Assembly (NCBI GenBank): GCA_963707075.1
Contig: CAVPOX010000002.1
Location: forward strand, 620,001-684,000
Origin: CAXMQZ01 sp963707075
Lineage (GTDB): Bacteria > Acidobacteriota > Thermoanaerobaculia > Multivoradales > JAHEKO01
Reading direction: 5' to 3'
Length of the DNA: 64,000 bases
This document shows positions 34,388 through 43,671 of this stretch, in pieces. The notes beneath the pieces were generated by a model that was given only the letters and a program-made list of their open reading frames with translations, had not been told where the DNA came from and did no database searches. Within the stretch, counting starts at the first letter, position 1, and every line of letters begins with the position of its first letter. The position numbers and the translations under genes are program-made.

Positions 34388-35479
34388 TCATACGATGCGT
34401 TCGCGGATCCTGGCAGACAGGATGTCCATGATCCAGACGGTCGCAGCGATCAGCAGAACCAAGGTTCCCACCTCGCCCCACTGTCCGAGGTCCACCCGGG
34501 GCTTGAGAATGTATCCGATTCCACCGCCACCCACAAAGCCGATGATCGTCGACATGCGAACATTGATGTCCCACCGATAGATCGTGAACGACAGGAAGGG
34601 CGGAATGACCTGCGGCACGACACCGTAGCGCAAGATCTGAAGAGTCGACGCACCGGTGGCAGTGATGGCATCCATCGGGCCATGATCGATATTCTCGATC
34701 TGTTCGGAATAGAGCTTGACCAGTGCCGCCACCGAATGAACCCAGAGGGCGAGGACACCGGCGAAAGGGCCAATACCGACCCAGGAGATGAAGATCAGGG
34801 CCCACACCAGCGGTTCCACAGCACGTGTGAAGTTCATTCCAGCACGGACCAGGGTGTACATGGATCTCGAAAGTCGACTGCCGCGGGTCAGGTTGCGAGC
34901 GGCGAAAAAGGACAAGGCGAACGCGACCGGTATCGCAAAGGCGGTGGCCATGAAGGCCAGGAAGACTGTTTGGACCAGGAGCACCAGTCCCTGATGCAGA
35001 ATGCTGCTGGAGGGATGCAGCAAACCCCGAACGATGTCCGCAGCCTTGTTGAACTGGGTCAGGAAGGTCACCAGCTGCACCTCGGTGATCAACCAGCCAG
35101 TGAAGATGGTCAGCTCGATCAGCAGGATGCCGAACCAGCCCCGCAAAGTTCGGGTCCACGGCAAGAGCCTCTCTTCCTTCATCCCCAATACCAGGGACTG
35201 ACCCGGCGATGGTCCCAGGACCCGGTTGGCGCTCTGCCAAATCAAGGTGAGCAAGAGAGCTGCAGGCAGTAGCCAGAGGTAGTGCAGCAGATCCAGGATC
35301 TCCTCGGGGGTGAGCAACAAACCCGTCGACCCGCGGCGTCCTGAAAAGGCGATGAAGAGAAAATCGACCATCAACAGAAACAGCGAGATCAGGATCCAGT
35401 CCACAGCCACAGCGCGCAACCGGGCAAGGCTCCTCTGCCAAGGGCTCAGATCTTGCGGGTTCGAGCTGTCGGTGGTCAT
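34388..35479 (-). CDS. Phosphonate/phosphite-type ABC permease (PhnE-like)
   Basis: 363 residues, longer than a typical PhnE (about 260-290). The conserved PhnE region is unmistakable: YTLVRAGMNFTRAVEPLVWALIF, the EAA-like loop GPMDAITATGAS, and RWDINVRMSTIIGFVGGGGIG near the C-terminus. The extra length is an N-terminal extension with two additional hydrophobic stretches. It lies 6 bases after the ATPase gene. It is the membrane channel of the importer encoded with the next two genes. Confidence 0.88.
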   Translation of the reverse strand: MTTDSSNPQDLSPWQRSLARLRAVAVDWILISLFLLMVDFLFIAFSGRRGSTGLLLTPEEILDLLHYLWLLPAALLLTLIWQSANRVLGPSPGQSLVLGMKEERLLPWTRTLRGWFGILLIELTIFTGWLITEVQLVTFLTQFNKAADIVRGLLHPSSSILHQGLVLLVQTVFLAFMATAFAIPVAFALSFFAARNLTRGSRLSRSMYTLVRAGMNFTRAVEPLVWALIFISWVGIGPFAGVLALWVHSVAALVKLYSEQIENIDHGPMDAITATGASTLQILRYGVVPQVIPPFLSFTIYRWDINVRMSTIIGFVGGGGIGYILKPRVDLGQWGEVGTLVLLIAATVWIMDILSARIRERIV

Positions 35480-35485
35480 TTTGAT

Positions 35486-36268
35486 TCACCCCGCCAGGCG
35501 ACTCGTGGGTTCCGCCTCTTCGCCGTAGATCTCGCGAAAGGTCTCTCCATTGAACTCTTCCGGTTGCCCCTCGAACACCAGTTTGCCATCCCGCAGAGCC
35601 ACCACTCGCGTGGCGTAACGCTCGATCAAATCGATATCGTGCAGGGTACACATGACGGTCATGCCCTCTTCCTGATTGAGAGCCTCGATATGGCGCATCA
35701 CCGAGTGGCGAAGGGCCGGATCCAACGACGCTACCGGTTCGTCTGCCAGGATCAGATGGGGTTGCTGCATCAGGGCCCGGGCGATCGCCACGCGCTGCTG
35801 TTGCCCGCCGGAGAGCGCGTCAGCCCGGCTGGCGCCCCGTTCCCCGAGGCCGACCCGATCCAGACAGGCCTGTGCCCGTATCCGCTCCTCGTCACTGAAC
35901 CTGAGAAAAAGGCTGGACATGAGCGAGGTCTGTCCCAGACCTCCGGAAAGCACGTTGGTCAATACCGAGTGGCGCTTGACCAGGTTGAACTGCTGGAAGA
36001 TCATCCCGATCTCGGTTCGCAAGCGTCTCAGCTCGGCGCCTTCGGCACCTGTCATCTCGCGACCCGAGATCCAGATTCGCCCAGCTGTCGGATTCTCGAG
36101 CCGGTTGAGGCAACGCAGCAGGGTCGACTTTCCCGATCCTGAAAGGCCAATCACCACCAGGAACTCGCCCTGGTGTACTGCGAGATCCACATTGTCCAGG
36201 GCCTGAATGCCATTCGGGAAAGTCTTCGACAACCCCTCTACGCGCACCGCGAGATCCGAGCCCGTCAA
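35486..36268 (-). CDS. Phosphonate-type ABC ATPase (PhnC-like)
   Basis: 260 residues. Walker A GLSGSGKST, Q-loop GMIFQQFNLV, signature LSGGQQQRVAIARA, Walker B LILADEPVASLD and the switch His in CTLHDIDL. The Q-loop and the ALQQ/DEP regions match PhnC rather than amino-acid ATPases. The start is probably the TTG at 36268, which overlaps the binding-protein stop (TTGA). It energises the PhnE-like permease. Confidence 0.88.
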   Translation of the reverse strand: MTGSDLAVRVEGLSKTFPNGIQALDNVDLAVHQGEFLVVIGLSGSGKSTLLRCLNRLENPTAGRIWISGREMTGAEGAELRRLRTEIGMIFQQFNLVKRHSVLTNVLSGGLGQTSLMSSLFLRFSDEERIRAQACLDRVGLGERGASRADALSGGQQQRVAIARALMQQPHLILADEPVASLDPALRHSVMRHIEALNQEEGMTVMCTLHDIDLIERYATRVVALRDGKLVFEGQPEEFNGETFREIYGEEAEPTSRLAG

Positions 36269-37638
36269 GGCTTGCCCTCCTTTGCGCTGCGCTTGCCCTC
36301 CAGCTTCTTCTCCTCTGCCTGCAGCAAGGTGTCCGCGCTCATACCCGCGGCTTCCAGAGCGGCGCGAAAACCATTCAGCGCCGAGTCATCGGTCCGCGTC
36401 ACGGCCACCCCCGCCAGGATGTCCTGGAAGGCCTCCTTTCCCTGTGGCGTCTCCAGAAAGCGATCGAAGGACTCCAAGAATCGCCGCCAGGTGCGCTCTG
36501 GAAATCCCTGGCGGACAACGCAAAGGTCGTTTGGGATGGGATCGGTCAGCTTGAGCACCCGGAGATCGCGCAAGAACTGCCGGCGGCGCTCATCGGTGTC
36601 CATGCGCTTCAACAACAGGTAACGGGCATCTCCCACTGAGAGCCCTTCCGCCAGTTGCTTGGCGCTGGGAGGAGAATAGAAGGCGGACCCACCCAACGCC
36701 TTGCCGTCCCACACGGCCTGCACCACATTGGGATGACCGCCGGCGAAATAGACCCGCCCCAGGGAGACCTCGTTTCGCCGCAGGAGCAAGCGCGGGAAAA
36801 TATGACCGGAGGTCGACGTCTCGTCCGAGAAGGCAAAGGAGCGTCCGTTGAAATCCTCCAACCGGCGAGCTCCCGAGTCTGTCCGCGTGTAGACACAGCC
36901 GTAGTAGACACTCGCGCGCTCCGAGACCGTCTCTTCCGTCGTGTAGATGATGGCCGTGGTCTCCATGGTGCCTGGCCGGTCGTACTCGAGCTCCTTGCGG
37001 CCGTCGCCGACCATGTCGAACGGGCCTGACTCCACAAACGAGCTAGCTGCTGCTGCAACCTTCTGCGGGTTCTCCAGGAGCTGGCTTGCCGCGGCCCTGT
37101 CGCTGTCTGCGGGGACCTCGATCCACCCCGGCGCTTGGCTATCGAGACGATCTTGCACCATCGCTCTCAGCGCGGTCGGCAGCGTTCGGGGGATGGCGAC
37201 GCCTCGACCTGCCAGATCCGCTATGGAACGCGGCTCTCCGGGAACGGTTCGCGCGATCAGAACGGCGCGGCGCTCGACGGACCGCACGACCTGCAACTTG
37301 GCTTCCGCGCCATACTTTGCGTGGGCAATATCGTAGGCGAACACCGGCATCCAGGCCACATCGGCTTGGCCGGTCCCCAGGGCCTGGATCACCGCTGCAT
37401 AGCTGGTCGGAACCTCTGAACGCAGGATCAGCCCCGAGTCCTCACGGATGAACTGCGCCAACTCGTCGCCGCGCTCCACCAGAGTGCCCTGCTCGACGGA
37501 GGGCACAAACAGCATCCGAATGACATCGTCGCCTGTCGCCTCCAGACGACCACGTCGGTTCATACCCCATATGAAGAGTGCAAACACCAGCAAGACGAGA
37601 GTCCAGCCGATGCGGGGCGCCCAATTGGATTTATCCAT
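36265..37638 (-). CDS. Membrane-anchored phosphonate-type substrate-binding protein (PhnD-like), enlarged
   Basis: 457 residues from the ATG at 37638, against about 300 for ordinary PhnD. An uncleaved-looking helix (about 8-26) tethers it. The first part shows IRMLFVPSVEQ and YAAVIQALGTGQADVAWMPVFAYDIA; the PhnD signature SFAFSDETSTSGHIFP and GGHPNVVQAVWDGKALGG occur about 100 residues later than usual. The inserted region contains a second, weaker copy of the same strand-turn (IADLAGRGVAIPRTLPTAL). It should bind phosphonate, phosphite or another oxyanion. No C-P lyase or phosphonatase gene is in the window. Confidence 0.82.
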   Translation of the reverse strand: MDKSNWAPRIGWTLVLLVFALFIWGMNRRGRLEATGDDVIRMLFVPSVEQGTLVERGDELAQFIREDSGLILRSEVPTSYAAVIQALGTGQADVAWMPVFAYDIAHAKYGAEAKLQVVRSVERRAVLIARTVPGEPRSIADLAGRGVAIPRTLPTALRAMVQDRLDSQAPGWIEVPADSDRAAASQLLENPQKVAAAASSFVESGPFDMVGDGRKELEYDRPGTMETTAIIYTTEETVSERASVYYGCVYTRTDSGARRLEDFNGRSFAFSDETSTSGHIFPRLLLRRNEVSLGRVYFAGGHPNVVQAVWDGKALGGSAFYSPPSAKQLAEGLSVGDARYLLLKRMDTDERRRQFLRDLRVLKLTDPIPNDLCVVRQGFPERTWRRFLESFDRFLETPQGKEAFQDILAGVAVTRTDDSALNGFRAALEAAGMSADTLLQAEEKKLEGKRSAKEGKP

Positions 37639-37741
37639 GATCTGCGAGGTTGGTCGACGATCCGGTTCGTGCGCCAAGTCTAGCGCGGATCGGTCTGTGA
37701 GTTGGCCGAAACTCGTGACGAACCGGTAACATTGGGTTGCG

Positions 37742-38710
37742 ATGTCCTACCCCAACAGCGCACCGAGACAGCCTTCGGCCGCCGATCTGAGTCGGGCCCA
37801 CGCCCGGATCCAGCCGTACGTCCATCACACACCCGTATTGACATCGACCTACATCGACCAGCGCTGTGGTGCCCAGGTCTTCTTCAAATGTGAGAACTTC
37901 CAGAAGATAGGGGCCTTCAAGTTCCGTGGGGCCTGCAATGCTGTTTTCTCACTGAGCGAGGAAGAGCTCGCGAAGGGCGTTGTGACGCACTCGTCCGGAA
38001 ATCACGCCCAAGCACTGGCGCTCGCTGCACGCCTTCGGGGCGCCCGAGCCACCATCGTCATGCCAGAGAACTCGGCAGCCGTAAAGATCAACGCAGTTGC
38101 AGACTATGGCGCCGAAGTCGTGCTCTGTGCACCGGGCACCGAGGCTCGTGAATCCGCGCTCGCTCGGGTCCAGGCCGAGACAGGTGGCACGCTCGTCCAC
38201 CCGTTCAACGATGCCCGCATCATTGCTGGCCAAGGCACCGCGGCGAAGGAGATCCTCGAGGAGATCCCCGAGGTCGACCTGCTCCTCGCTCCGGTTGGTG
38301 GGGGCGGGCTACTCAGCGGTACGATCCTGGCAGCCAGGTCCCTTTCACCCGAGACAAGCGTGGTGGGTACTGAACCTCTGGCGGCCGATGATGCTGCGAG
38401 ATCTATCGCGGCGGGCTCGATCCAACCGGCGATCGATCCCCCCACGACCATTGCCGACGGCTTGCGCACCTGCCTAGGCGACCTCACCTTCCTGATGATT
38501 CGCTCGGGCGTGAGCCAGATCGTCACTGTCGACGAAGATGCCATCGTCGACGCCATGCGGACTGTCTGGATGCGAATGAAGATCCTGATCGAACCTTCCG
38601 CGGCCGTCCCCGTGGCAGCTTTGTTGGGCAACAACCTCGAGGTGAAAGGTCGTCGAGTGGGAATCATCCTGTCGGGTGGCAACGTCGACCTCGACGCGCT
38701 TCCCTGGTAG
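37742..38710 (+). CDS. PLP-dependent threonine/serine dehydratase or serine racemase (fold type II)
   Basis: 322 residues. The PLP lysine is in GAFKFRGA, the substrate-binding loop is SSGNHAQALA and the phosphate-binding loop is GGGGLLSG; SGGNVDL is at the C-terminus. There is no ACT regulatory domain, so this is the short catabolic type: threonine dehydratase, serine racemase or threo-3-hydroxyaspartate dehydratase. Residues alone do not separate these. It is divergent from the binding-protein gene and 8 bases from a convergent acyltransferase gene. Confidence 0.85.
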   Translation: MSYPNSAPRQPSAADLSRAHARIQPYVHHTPVLTSTYIDQRCGAQVFFKCENFQKIGAFKFRGACNAVFSLSEEELAKGVVTHSSGNHAQALALAARLRGARATIVMPENSAAVKINAVADYGAEVVLCAPGTEARESALARVQAETGGTLVHPFNDARIIAGQGTAAKEILEEIPEVDLLLAPVGGGGLLSGTILAARSLSPETSVVGTEPLAADDAARSIAAGSIQPAIDPPTTIADGLRTCLGDLTFLMIRSGVSQIVTVDEDAIVDAMRTVWMRMKILIEPSAAVPVAALLGNNLEVKGRRVGIILSGGNVDLDALPW

Positions 38711-38718
38711 AAGGTTCT

Positions 38719-40059
38719 TCAGTCTGCCGCCGGGTGCTGGGCTCGCCACACCTCGAAAGCCTGATGCAGGCGATTCGCCAGACTCCGCTGTTCCTCTTTC
38801 AGTTGCCGCCGCAGATCCTGGCGAGATCGGAGCACAAAGAATCGCCGGGCATCGCTCCAAGCTCCTCGCCATCTTTCACGCACCCATTGACCCGCGAGAC
38901 CCCACAGCGGCAGGATCACCACCACCGCCAGGGCCGCCCAGCCACCCCATGACCACCACGAAAGCGCGGCAAGCGAGAGAATCCAGACGAAATATGTCAG
39001 GGCGCCGATCAAAACCTTGTAGGTGGAGCGTTGATCCTCCTCTGGCCGAACCAGCGAGATGATCCAGTCGGTCAGATGAAAGGGAACCCAAAACAGGAGC
39101 GCCCCCAGGAATGCCAGCACGACGGCTGGCGGACCAAGCAGGTGCAGGCGGCGCAGGGACCAACGGGCCCCTGTCGCCAGATCGATCCGGGCATCGAGAT
39201 CGGCAGGCGTCAGGCCCAGTCGATGCAGCCGCCGACGATGGACATTGACATCCCGGGCAAGCTCCACCCAGTGCCGATCTCCCTGCCGACGCAGATCAGC
39301 CAGGACTCCGGCCGAGGTCTGTGACCGTTTCAGCTGATCTATCCGGTCGCCGGCGTTGGCCATCTCTGCAGACCAGACTGCCGCTGCACAGTCGATCAGC
39401 GGGGAATCTTCCCAACGCTCGAGGTTCACGGTGACTGCCCGCAGGGCGCTGTCTAGCCTGTGCGTCAGGTCACGTACCGCCTCCTGATCCTCGACGTCCC
39501 GACCCACGAGGTCCTGCCACGAGATCGGCTGGCCGCGAATCACCAGCGCTTCGGAGCGGAAGACGCCCTTCTGGCGCAGCACCAAACCCACAGGTATCAG
39601 CGGAAAGATGGCACCGTGTCGCAAGTATGCGCCCAGGGCGATTCGCGCACTGCCGGTCCTTAGCTGTGCCAGCGCCGGCTGGCTATGACTGATGCCTTCG
39701 GGAAAGATCCCCACGGCTGCCCCATGCGTCAGCGCCTCGAAGACTGCCTCGAACATATCGGCGTTGTGCGCCGCGGCGGCGGGATCATCCGATCGGCGAT
39801 AGACAGGAATGGCCCCGGAGCCTCGGACCAGCCAACCCACGCGGGGGTCCGTGAACAAGATCGACTTGGCGAGGAACCGCACAGGTCTGTTCGCAGCCGC
39901 CGCCACCAATGCCGGATCCAGAAGAGAGTTGGGGTGATTGGCCATCAGGAGCACAGGGCCGCTCCGAGGCACCTCGGGTCCAACTATCTCCAGCCGATAA
40001 AAGGTTCTGGCTGCGAAGGCAGAGACATGGGACAAAAATGGCAGCAGCCACACGATCAA
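38719..40059 (-). CDS. PlsC-family glycerophospholipid acyltransferase
   Basis: 446 residues, about twice the usual PlsC length. The catalytic N-H-P-N-S-L-L-D (HX4D) is at about residue 37, and F-P-E-G-I-S-H is the acyl-acceptor motif. Two membrane helices occupy about 315-395. The start is probably the TTG at 40059, overlapping the MFS stop (TTGA). It should acylate a lysophospholipid or glycerol phosphate at the inner membrane. The C-terminal 60 residues are a charged coiled segment. Confidence 0.85.
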   Translation of the reverse strand: MIVWLLPFLSHVSAFAARTFYRLEIVGPEVPRSGPVLLMANHPNSLLDPALVAAAANRPVRFLAKSILFTDPRVGWLVRGSGAIPVYRRSDDPAAAAHNADMFEAVFEALTHGAAVGIFPEGISHSQPALAQLRTGSARIALGAYLRHGAIFPLIPVGLVLRQKGVFRSEALVIRGQPISWQDLVGRDVEDQEAVRDLTHRLDSALRAVTVNLERWEDSPLIDCAAAVWSAEMANAGDRIDQLKRSQTSAGVLADLRRQGDRHWVELARDVNVHRRRLHRLGLTPADLDARIDLATGARWSLRRLHLLGPPAVVLAFLGALLFWVPFHLTDWIISLVRPEEDQRSTYKVLIGALTYFVWILSLAALSWWSWGGWAALAVVVILPLWGLAGQWVRERWRGAWSDARRFFVLRSRQDLRRQLKEEQRSLANRLHQAFEVWRAQHPAAD

Positions 40060-41336
40060 CGCCCCGCAGACTCGATCCCTTCCCGTTCATCGACCCGAAT
40101 CAGCATCAGCCCTCCGAGGAGGAAGAGGACGACCACGACAGAGATACCCGCCCTCATGGACCCGGTGGCCTGGGTGAGCAGGCCGAGCAGGAAGGGCCCC
40201 AGGAAAGCCGTCAGCTTGCCCGAGAAAGCAAAGAAACCGAAGAACTCGTTCTCCTTGTCTGGCGGCACGAATCTTCCCATCAGGGACCGACTGGCGGACT
40301 GATTCGGTCCGGCGAAAATCCCAATCAGGACCCCGGCCACCCACAGCCAGACTCTGTTGACAGCCACGACTGCGACAAGCGTCGCGCTCAACAGACCGAC
40401 CAGGGAGATCAGGATTGTCCGTTTGCCGCCGAGGTAGTCGTCCAGGTAGCCAAGGCCCAAGGCCCCCAGACCCGACATCACATTGATGACGATGCCGAAG
40501 ACGAGCAGCTCCTGGAACTCGAAGCCGAACACCACACCAGCGTAGATCGCGGCAAACTGGAAAATGGTCACGAGACCATCGTTGTAGAGCAGTCGCGCCA
40601 GCAGAAAACGGATGATCTGCCGGTACTCACGGATCTGCCTGAAGGTCACGGCCAGTTGCTGAGCGGTCTCCTTGAATATCTTGCCCTGGACACTGATTCG
40701 GGACTTGTCCTCCTTGACCCAGAGAAACATGGGCAGCGAGAAGACGGCAAACCAACCCGCCACGAGCAGGGCGGCAGCGCGGATGTTCTGCCCCCCTTCC
40801 TTGCTGAACCCGAACCAGGGGGTCTCCGGCTGCACCAGTACGACCAGAGCAACGATGAGTGCCAACAGGCCTCCCAGATATCCCAAAGCCCAACCGTAGC
40901 CCGAGATTCGCCCGATGCGGTCTGCTGGAGCGACATCGGGCAGGAAGGCGTTGTAGAACACCATGCCCATTTCAAAGCCGATATTGGCGATCACGAAGCA
41001 GAGCAAGGCTGGCAGGACCTGGCCAGGCTCGAACCAGAAGAGGGTGAGGCAGCCGACGATGCAGATCGAAGTCGCCAGCGCCAGAAACCTCTTGCGATAC
41101 CCGCCTCGATCGGCAAGCGCGCCGAGAAAAGGTGACAGGCTCGCCACTACCAGGGCGCTGACCGTCACGCCTCGCGACCAGAGTACCGTGCCACTCAGGT
41201 CGTCCGCGGCAATTGCTTGCACGAAATACTTCGAGTAGATGAAGGTCACTATCAGGGTAGTGAAAGGCGAGTTGGCGAAATCGAAAAGAGCCCACGACCA
41301 GATAGCTCGAGAATCCGAGACTGCCGCCGGTTTCAC
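40056..41336 (-). CDS. MFS transporter, UMF1 (Atg22-like) family
   Basis: 426 residues with 12 hydrophobic segments. The N-terminus SWALFDFANSPFTTLI is the UMF1 hallmark. An inter-helix loop ALADRGGYRKR is the MFS motif A. Members are broad: amino-acid or glycerophosphodiester efflux or uptake are both known possibilities. The start is a GTG overlapping the cupin stop (GTGA); its stop overlaps the acyltransferase start. The acyltransferase-MFS pair suggests lipid precursor handling, which is inference. Confidence 0.85.
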   Translation of the reverse strand: MKPAAVSDSRAIWSWALFDFANSPFTTLIVTFIYSKYFVQAIAADDLSGTVLWSRGVTVSALVVASLSPFLGALADRGGYRKRFLALATSICIVGCLTLFWFEPGQVLPALLCFVIANIGFEMGMVFYNAFLPDVAPADRIGRISGYGWALGYLGGLLALIVALVVLVQPETPWFGFSKEGGQNIRAAALLVAGWFAVFSLPMFLWVKEDKSRISVQGKIFKETAQQLAVTFRQIREYRQIIRFLLARLLYNDGLVTIFQFAAIYAGVVFGFEFQELLVFGIVINVMSGLGALGLGYLDDYLGGKRTILISLVGLLSATLVAVVAVNRVWLWVAGVLIGIFAGPNQSASRSLMGRFVPPDKENEFFGFFAFSGKLTAFLGPFLLGLLTQATGSMRAGISVVVVLFLLGGLMLIRVDEREGIESAGR

Positions 41337-41731
41337 GCTGCCGGGTCCTTTTCCCGATTCTCGATCAGCCGAATCTGGTCTTCTCCGACCGGCACGAGAC
41401 AGAGGAATTCGAAGGGAGCCTCCAACACCTTGTAGAAATGCGGTTGCCTGGCAGGGATGAAGATCACATCCCCGGTCTCGACCTCGACCGTACGATCACC
41501 AATGCCGATTTGCGCACGACCCGCCAACACGTACTGCTCGTGTTCGACTTCGTTGGTGTGCAGGGGCATACCTCCACCCTCACCCATGATGAATCGTCGC
41601 ATGGCGAAATTTGGCGCGCCATCGTCAGGGCCGATCAGCACCTGCATCTCGGTGGCGGTCCCGGCCGCCACGGTCTGGCGCGCCACCGCCTCGGCGCTCT
41701 TCACCCGTCCTGCTCGCTCTCCACTCGCCAT
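41333..41731 (-). CDS. Single-domain cupin
   Basis: 132 residues; GGAGGA 5 bases upstream fixes the ATG at 41731. The cupin motif 1 is MPLHTNEVEHEQYVLAG (metal-type His and Glu present), and motif 2 is GDVIFIPARQPHFYKV. It is a small beta-barrel that may bind a metal and a small ligand; it has no fused DNA-binding domain. It heads an operon with the MFS and acyltransferase genes through overlapping codons, so it may be an enzyme or sensor for the same pathway. Confidence 0.85.
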   Translation of the reverse strand: MASGERAGRVKSAEAVARQTVAAGTATEMQVLIGPDDGAPNFAMRRFIMGEGGGMPLHTNEVEHEQYVLAGRAQIGIGDRTVEVETGDVIFIPARQPHFYKVLEAPFEFLCLVPVGEDQIRLIENREKDPAA

Positions 41732-41755
41732 GATTCCTCCTTTTTGCCGCATTAT

Positions 41756-41771
41756 AGGGGGTCAACCCCCT
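41756..41771. repeat. Short GC hairpin between divergent genes
   Basis: AGGGGG (41756-41761), loop TCAA, CCCCCT (41766-41771). It sits in the 116-base gap between the cupin and the glycosyl-1-phosphate transferase. No T-run follows on either strand, so it is probably an operator or leader structure. Confidence 0.35.
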
Positions 41772-41847
41772 GCGACCTCATCTCTATCCGTCGAGTTGCG
41801 AGAATCTCGTAGAATAGTAAGGTCTTCGACCTCTCTCGAGCCAAGGC

Positions 41848-43296
41848 ATGTTGAAAGAAAGGGCCAGAATCGTCGCCGGCGGGCTGCTGATTGTCGACCT
41901 GCTCCTGGTGTTCGTCGCCTTCTTCCTGTCTTTCTGGCTGCGCAACGACCTCTTGCCTGCAATCGGTCTGAGCCCTTCGGATCTCTATCCGCTGCGGCTC
42001 TACCTGCCATTGCTGCCTATCGTGCTCCTGATCTGGGGCTCGCTGACGCTCGGCTTTCACCTTTACCACTCACAGCGAACCACCTCGTTGCTGGTCGAAA
42101 TGTGGGACATCATGCGGGTGTCCATCGCTGGCACCCTCCTGCTCAGCCTGGCGATCTTTCTCTTCCAGCTCGACAAGAAGCTACTGGGTAGCGACCAGAT
42201 CAGTCGACTCTGGATCCTTCTCTTCGTCGCCACTACCTTCTTCTTGCTGTCAGCCAGGATGGTGGTGGTGCGTCTGACGGCAAGATGGGTACGCGCACGC
42301 GGCTACAACTACCGCACCGTACTGGTGGCCGGCACCAACGCGACTGCGAAGAAGATTGCCCGCACCATCGAAAATCACCCCCACTGGGGTTTCCGTATCC
42401 TCGGTTTCGTCTCCGAAAATGCCGATCTCGAGGCTTGCGACATCGATCCCGACCTCCTCCTCGGCCGATTGGACGATATTGCCGACCTCGTCGAGGAGAA
42501 TGTCGTCGACGAGGTCATCTTCGCGCTCGGCTTGCGCGAGTTCAATCGCCTGGAGAATCTGCTCCTGCAGCTCGAGGAGCAAGGGGTGCGTACGCGACTG
42601 GCGCTCGACCTTTTCCCCCATGCCCGCGCGCAGGTCCAGATCGGTACCCTGGAGGAACTGCCGCTGCTGACCTACTCGACAACCCCGACCAGTGAGCTGC
42701 GATTAGCCGCCAAACGGGCGATGGACGTCGGCATCTCTCTTCTGGTTCTGGGCCTGGCGCTGCCTGCCATGCTGGTCATCGCTCTCGCCATCAAGATCGC
42801 CAGCGGGGGAAAAGTTCTATACCGTCAGACTCGATGTGGGCTCTATGGACGCAAGTTCACCCTGTTCAAGTTCCGCACCATGGTGGAAGACGCCGAACAG
42901 CTGCAAGAAGAGCTTTCTCACCTCAACGAGATGCAAGGCCCCGTTTTCAAGATGAAGGAGGATCCGCGCATCACCCCTGTCGGACGCTGGCTCCGACGCC
43001 TCAGTTTGGACGAGCTCCCGCAGCTGTGGAACGTGTTGAAGGGTGATATGAGCCTTGTCGGGCCCCGCCCACCAGTGCCCCAGGAGGTTTCATCCTACGA
43101 ACGGTGGCAGCGACGCCGCCTATCGATGCGCCCGGGCCTGACCTGTCTCTGGCAGATCCGTGGTCGCAACGACATCGACTTCGAGAGTTGGATGCAATTG
43201 GACCTCGAGTACATCGACAACTGGTCTCCTATGCTGGATGTCAAAATCCTCGCCAAGACCATCCCCGCCGTCTTGTCCGGCCGCGGGGCTTCCTAG
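41848..43296 (+). CDS. Polyprenyl-phosphate sugar-1-phosphate transferase (WbaP/WcaJ-like)
   Basis: 482 residues. Four N-terminal helices, a soluble Rossmann-like domain (about 140-270) and a fifth helix lead to the catalytic C-terminal region with FKFRTM, LRRLSLDELPQLWNVLKGDMSLVGPRP and RPGLTCLWQI. This is the full bactoprenol glycosyl-phosphotransferase architecture; it starts repeat-unit synthesis on undecaprenyl phosphate. It is the probable initiating enzyme for the Wzx-dependent glycan genes at 2798-7475, although it lies 34 kb away. The 3' end touches a truncated barrel pseudogene on the other strand. Confidence 0.92.
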   Translation: MLKERARIVAGGLLIVDLLLVFVAFFLSFWLRNDLLPAIGLSPSDLYPLRLYLPLLPIVLLIWGSLTLGFHLYHSQRTTSLLVEMWDIMRVSIAGTLLLSLAIFLFQLDKKLLGSDQISRLWILLFVATTFFLLSARMVVVRLTARWVRARGYNYRTVLVAGTNATAKKIARTIENHPHWGFRILGFVSENADLEACDIDPDLLLGRLDDIADLVEENVVDEVIFALGLREFNRLENLLLQLEEQGVRTRLALDLFPHARAQVQIGTLEELPLLTYSTTPTSELRLAAKRAMDVGISLLVLGLALPAMLVIALAIKIASGGKVLYRQTRCGLYGRKFTLFKFRTMVEDAEQLQEELSHLNEMQGPVFKMKEDPRITPVGRWLRRLSLDELPQLWNVLKGDMSLVGPRPPVPQEVSSYERWQRRRLSMRPGLTCLWQIRGRNDIDFESWMQLDLEYIDNWSPMLDVKILAKTIPAVLSGRGAS

Positions 43297-43671
43297 GTTC
43301 AAGCGAGTCGCTCCCGTCCGAGAGCCCGAGCATGGGCTGCAAACGATCCGTCCGGATATCCCACAGGCCACCGAAGCGGAAGTGCTCCACTTTCAATCGG
43401 GCAGATCACCAGAGAGATTCGGTCCATCTGCCACGAGCGAGGTCACCTGTCGACTGTAGAGAAACTCCACCAGGCCGTCATGTCGGGTCCGCAGGCTCGA
43501 GAGCAACCCGAGGTTGAAACCGGGATACACCGTCAAGGTTCCATCCCTGGTATCGAGGCCGCCCCCCTCCTGGGAACCGACAAGAGGAGTCAGTTCGCGC
43601 TCAGCCCTGACCGCGATCGCTCCCAGAAGGGTCAGGCCAGCGCTGGCGACGACTCCCGCCAATTTCGTCAT
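43295..43671 (-). pseudogene. Outer-membrane beta-barrel remnant, frameshifted and truncated
   Basis: From the ATG at 43671 a signal peptide (MTKLAGVVASAGLTLLGAI ... AVRA) leads into ELTPLVGSQ, GFNLGLL and LVEFLYSRQVTSL, the start of a small porin-like barrel family known for ELTPFVGYR and LELLYSRQ. The frame stops at 43393-43395. Shifting by one base at about 43396 restores the expected continuation: LKVEHFRFGG, then DIRTDRLQPMLGL and SLEP, the next strands of the same family. So a single base is missing. Homology ends near 43295, where the WbaP-like gene ends; the C-terminal half of the barrel is absent. It is probably non-functional. Confidence 0.7.
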
